Shown: piece by piece, positions 61,068 through 64,000 of the stretch | Layout of the letters: each line of letters opens with the position of its first letter | Position numbering within the stretch: the first letter of the stretch is position 1 | Assembly: GCA_015056365.1 (NCBI GenBank) | Contig: SVGM01000010.1 | Location: 1-64,000 of the forward strand | Direction of reading: 5' to 3' | Length of the DNA stretch: 64,000 bases | From: Clostridiales bacterium | GTDB lineage: Bacteria; Bacillota; Clostridia; Christensenellales; Aristaeellaceae | The notes under the pieces: model-generated | What the model saw: only the letters and a program-made list of their open reading frames with translations | The model's database searches: none | Told to the model about the DNA's origin: nothing | Position numbers and translations under genes: made by a program

Positions 61068-64000
61068 ATGCGCCTTACCAAGCTTGAGATCTATGGATTC
61101 AAGTCCTTTGCCAAGAGGACGGAGATCGTATTTCCTCAAAACGTAACGGGCATTGTGGGCCCCAACGGCAGCGGCAAGAGCAACATCAGCGACGCTGTGC
61201 GCTGGGTACTGGGCGAGCAGAGCGCCAAGACCCTGCGCGGAAACAGCATGGCCGATGTGATCTTCAACGGCACCGAAAAGCGCAAGCCCATGAACTACTG
61301 CGAAGTGACGCTGGTGTTCGATAACAGCGATCTGCAGCTTCCGGTGGAGTACCAGGAGGTCAGCATCACCCGCAGGGTATACCGCAGCGGCGACAGTGAA
61401 TACCTGATGAACGGCAGCAACTGCCGCCTGAAGGACATTGTGGATCTGTTCCGGGATACCGGCGTTGGCAAAGAAGGATACTCCATTATCGGTCAGGGCC
61501 GTATTGACGAGATCCTCAGCCAGCGGGGAGAGGATCGACGTATCGTTTTTGAGGAAGCGGTGGGTATTAACCGTTTCCGCAGCCGCAAGGAAGAAGCGGA
61601 AACCCGGTTGAAGCGCGCCGATGAAAATTTGGTGCGCGTAGTGGATGTTCTGGATGAACTGGAAACCCATCTGGCGCCGCTGAAGCGGCAGGCAGAGGTA
61701 GCCAGGGAATATCTGAGCCTGAGCGAAGCTCTCAAGGAACTGGATATTCGTTTGTTTATTTACCGGTATGACCGCCTGCATCAGAAAGAGGTGGAAGCCG
61801 AGCAGGCGCTGCTGAGGCTCAAGGACTCGCTGGCAGAAGCAGAAAAGCAGCTGACGCAGGCCATTGACCGGCGTACCCAGGGCGAAGCCCACCAGGAAGA
61901 ACTGCAGCAGGCGTTGAGCCAGGCGCATGAGGCGCTGCTCCGTGCAACGGACAGCCTGCATGGCGTGAAGGAAAATGCGGCCACCATCGAAAATCGGCTC
62001 ATTAGCGGTCAGGAGACGCTCGATCGGCTGGATAAGGAAGAAAACAGCCTGAACAATCGCCTTCGCCTGATCGAGGCCACCATGACCCAGAGCGACGGCG
62101 GCCTGAGTGAAGCAACCCGTTTGCAGGAGTTGGCACAGGCAGAATTGGACAAGTGCCGGGAAAACCAGACCCGTGCCTCCGAAGCTGCCGAAGCACTGGA
62201 AGAAAAACTGGACGCGCACAAGAACCGCATGATGGAACGTATGAACCGGATGCAGAACGTGCGGGCGTCCCAGGCGCGCAATGCCGCCATGCAGCAGCAG
62301 ATGGCTGCGCGCCGCAGCGAATTGATCACTCAGCAGGAGCAAGAAGCGCTGAAGGATGAAGAACTCCTGGCTGCTGTCAATGCCGCCAGAGACAATCTGC
62401 AGGGCGAAGAAAAGCGGCTGGAAGAACTCAAAGCCGCTGCACAGGAGCGGGAGGAAGCGCCCAAGCGGATGCTTCAGCAGATCCTGGCCAAACAGAAGGA
62501 AATGCAGGAGGATGCGCAGAACGCTCGTGCGGCGGATATGCGACTGCGCACCCTGAAGGAATTGCAGGACGGCTACGAGGGCTACCAATACGCGGTCAAA
62601 AACGCGCTCACCTATGCCCGCCGGGAAAAGATGACAGGCGTGGTGGACGTGGTGGCGATGCTGCTTCATGTGCCCAGAGAATACGAAACCGCCATGGACA
62701 TGGCACTGGGCGCAGGCATGCAGAATATCGTTACCGAAACGGAACAGGAAGCCAAGCAGCTGGTTGAGTATCTGCGTGAAAACCGCATGGGTCGCGCTAC
62801 ATTTTTGCCGGTGAATACGGTGCGCGGACGTACCCTCAGCGACAAGGAACGTCAAGTGCTGAGCATGGAGGGCTGCATTGGCGTTGCCAGCGAGCTGTGT
62901 TCTTATGAGGAGCGCTACCGCGGCATTGTGGAAAATTTGCTGGGCCGCACGGTGGTCGCAAGAGATCTGGACAGCGGTATTGCGATCATGCGCGCAGGGG
63001 GACACGCCTTCCGGTTGGTGACCCTCACCGGCGACGTGATGCATTCCGGCGGCAGTATTACCGGCGGCAGCATTCAGCAGAAAGCGCAAAACCTGCTGGG
63101 CCGCGAACGGGAGATGAAGGAGCTGGGAAACCAGCTTAAGGAGATCAACCAGCGGGTCAGCGACGCCCAGAAGCTGATTGAAGAGCTGGAACGCCAGCGC
63201 GCCGAAGAAAAAAAGCTGGGCGAAAGCGCCCTGTACGAGGTGCATCAGCAGGAGATCGCGGTGGTACGCGACAGTGAGCGCCTGAAATCCGCGACGGCGG
63301 ACAGGGACGCCCACCTGCTCCGGCGCAAGGCATTGGAAGAAGCGATCGCGCAGCTGGACGAAACGCTGGAAGAGATTGAAGCAGAAGCGCAGCGGATCCG
63401 CCAGATGGAACAGCAGGACGATGTGAGCGACGAGGAACTCAGTGCCATTACAGTAGAACTGTCCGGACAGTTGAATTTGGCGCGGCGCGAGCGGGAGAAG
63501 GCGCAGGAGGCGCTTACCGGCGCCATGCTGACCTTGCAGAATGCCCAGCACGATTTGGATCGTATTCAGCGGGATCGCAGCCGTCTGGAGCATGACAGCC
63601 ATGCCTGCCGCAAGGAACTGTTCGAATTGCAGAACCGCCGCACCCAAACCCTGCAGGAGATGGAACGAAACCGCAAGGCCAAGGAAGCGGTGCTGGGGTC
63701 CATCGCCCAGGCAGAAACAGCGGTGGATGATTCTCGCAGAGCCGTGGAGGACACCGAGCAGCTTCGGGATGAATGCCAGCGAAGTCTGAAGGAGATCCAG
63801 AGCGAGATCGACGCCGCACAGCAGGTGACCGGTCGGGAAACCGAGCGGTTGCATCGGCAGGAGATGGCGCTGGGACGCATGAAAAACGATGTTTCCCTGA
63901 TCTGTGACCGGCTGTGGGATACCTATGAGCTGAGCTACGCAGGTGCAATGGAGCAGATGCTCACTTATCCGCAGCAGGAGAAACCCTTCAAGGAAAGCGA
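61068..64000 (+). CDS. smc: chromosome segregation protein SMC (3' end outside window)
   Basis: SMC condenses and segregates the chromosome. 977 codons of about 1180 are visible. The N-terminal ATPase has [16 protein letters not shown] and [10 protein letters not shown] long coiled coil follows (about 165-495), then the hinge (about 500-680) with [26 protein letters not shown] and GSITGGS, and the returning coil. The signature and Walker B lie beyond the window. AAGGAGG precedes the ATG. Confidence 0.96.
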   Translation, partial: MRLTKLEIYGFKSFAKRTEIVFPQNVTGIVGPNGSGKSNISDAVRWVLGEQSAKTLRGNSMADVIFNGTEKRKPMNYCEVTLVFDNSDLQLPVEYQEVSITRRVYRSGDSEYLMNGSNCRLKDIVDLFRDTGVGKEGYSIIGQGRIDEILSQRGEDRRIVFEEAVGINRFRSRKEEAETRLKRADENLVRVVDVLDELETHLAPLKRQAEVAREYLSLSEALKELDIRLFIYRYDRLHQKEVEAEQALLRLKDSLAEAEKQLTQAIDRRTQGEAHQEELQQALSQAHEALLRATDSLHGVKENAATIENRLISGQETLDRLDKEENSLNNRLRLIEATMTQSDGGLSEATRLQELAQAELDKCRENQTRASEAAEALEEKLDAHKNRMMERMNRMQNVRASQARNAAMQQQMAARRSELITQQEQEALKDEELLAAVNAARDNLQGEEKRLEELKAAAQEREEAPKRMLQQILAKQKEMQEDAQNARAADMRLRTLKELQDGYEGYQYAVKNALTYARREKMTGVVDVVAMLLHVPREYETAMDMALGAGMQNIVTETEQEAKQLVEYLRENRMGRATFLPVNTVRGRTLSDKERQVLSMEGCIGVASELCSYEERYRGIVENLLGRTVVARDLDSGIAIMRAGGHAFRLVTLTGDVMHSGGSITGGSIQQKAQNLLGREREMKELGNQLKEINQRVSDAQKLIEELERQRAEEKKLGESALYEVHQQEIAVVRDSERLKSATADRDAHLLRRKALEEAIAQLDETLEEIEAEAQRIRQMEQQDDVSDEELSAITVELSGQLNLARREREKAQEALTGAMLTLQNAQHDLDRIQRDRSRLEHDSHACRKELFELQNRRTQTLQEMERNRKAKEAVLGSIAQAETAVDDSRRAVEDTEQLRDECQRSLKEIQSEIDAAQQVTGRETERLHRQEMALGRMKNDVSLICDRLWDTYELSYAGAMEQMLTYPQQEKPFKES

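Noticed and set aside
2-64000. A defence island, biosynthetic cluster or CRISPR array.
   Set aside because: No nuclease, reverse transcriptase, toxin-antitoxin pair, modular synthase or regular spacer-repeat structure was seen.

Overview
The window is chromosomal DNA of a Gram-positive bacterium, most likely a gut or rumen member of class Clostridia. The evidence is the gene order tuf-rpmG-secE-nusG-rplK-rplA and beta-propeller-plsX-acpP-rnc-smc, the Firmicutes-type small genes (YlmC/YmxH, YnzC/DUF896, DUF1292, DUF1653), a type A RNase P RNA, strong AGGAGG ribosome binding sites, and moderately high GC (above 50% by eye). I could not fix a genus; an Oscillospirales- or Christensenellales-like lineage is a guess. 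No CRISPR array, insertion sequence, tRNA gene or prophage was found. Coding density is high and the gene content looks ordinary and native apart from the genes noted below.

Layout. 1-2.6 kb: translation and secretion operon, ending at a terminator directly after rplA. 2.7-6.5 kb: a very large PAS-GGDEF signalling protein. 6.6-11.5 kb: DUF6483, an ABC-F ATPase and a secreted CotH-kinase/lamin-tail protein. 11.6-17.5 kb (minus strand): DUF1653 with a second, asymmetric ABC-F, then murC, an MFS transporter and an RluA-type pseudouridine synthase. 17.6-20.4 kb: a cysteine-rich YkgJ-like protein paired with an HI0933-type flavoprotein, then an O-methyltransferase-like gene. 20.6-25.6 kb (minus): an MGMT-like protein, HelD and a short alanyl-tRNA synthetase. 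26-35.8 kb: a seven-gene, tightly overlapping envelope-glycan operon. 36-38.3 kb: small regulators and an RNase Z-like hydrolase.

38.4-49.6 kb (minus): a holin-like protein, a secreted caspase-like protein coupled to a GtrB-like glycosyltransferase, and a five-gene run polA-coaE-lytic transglycosylase-solute binding protein-CHAP protein; then nrdR with a cluster of DnaA-box-like motifs beside its promoter. 49.7-50.5 kb: ylmC and rnpB (minus). 50.6-52.4 kb: an NTF2-like protein and an L,D-transpeptidase. 52.6-54.9 kb (minus): a dipeptidase and a GMP-synthase-like protein whose glutaminase residues are lost. 55.2-64 kb: a 1257-residue membrane-anchored beta-propeller protein heading the plsX-acpP-rnc-smc operon.

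Recurring themes are envelope building and remodelling (MurC, lytic transglycosylase, CHAP, L,D-transpeptidase, glycosyltransferases, CotH, M1 peptidase) and surface proteins with long disordered cytoplasmic tails. Three intergenic regions carry a modular palindromic repeat directly 3' of a stop codon. The most unusual candidates are the EF-hand-bearing secreted caspase/glycosyltransferase pair, the degenerate GuaA paralogue, the one-site ABC-F, the beta-propeller protein and the structured leader upstream of the DUF1292 gene.
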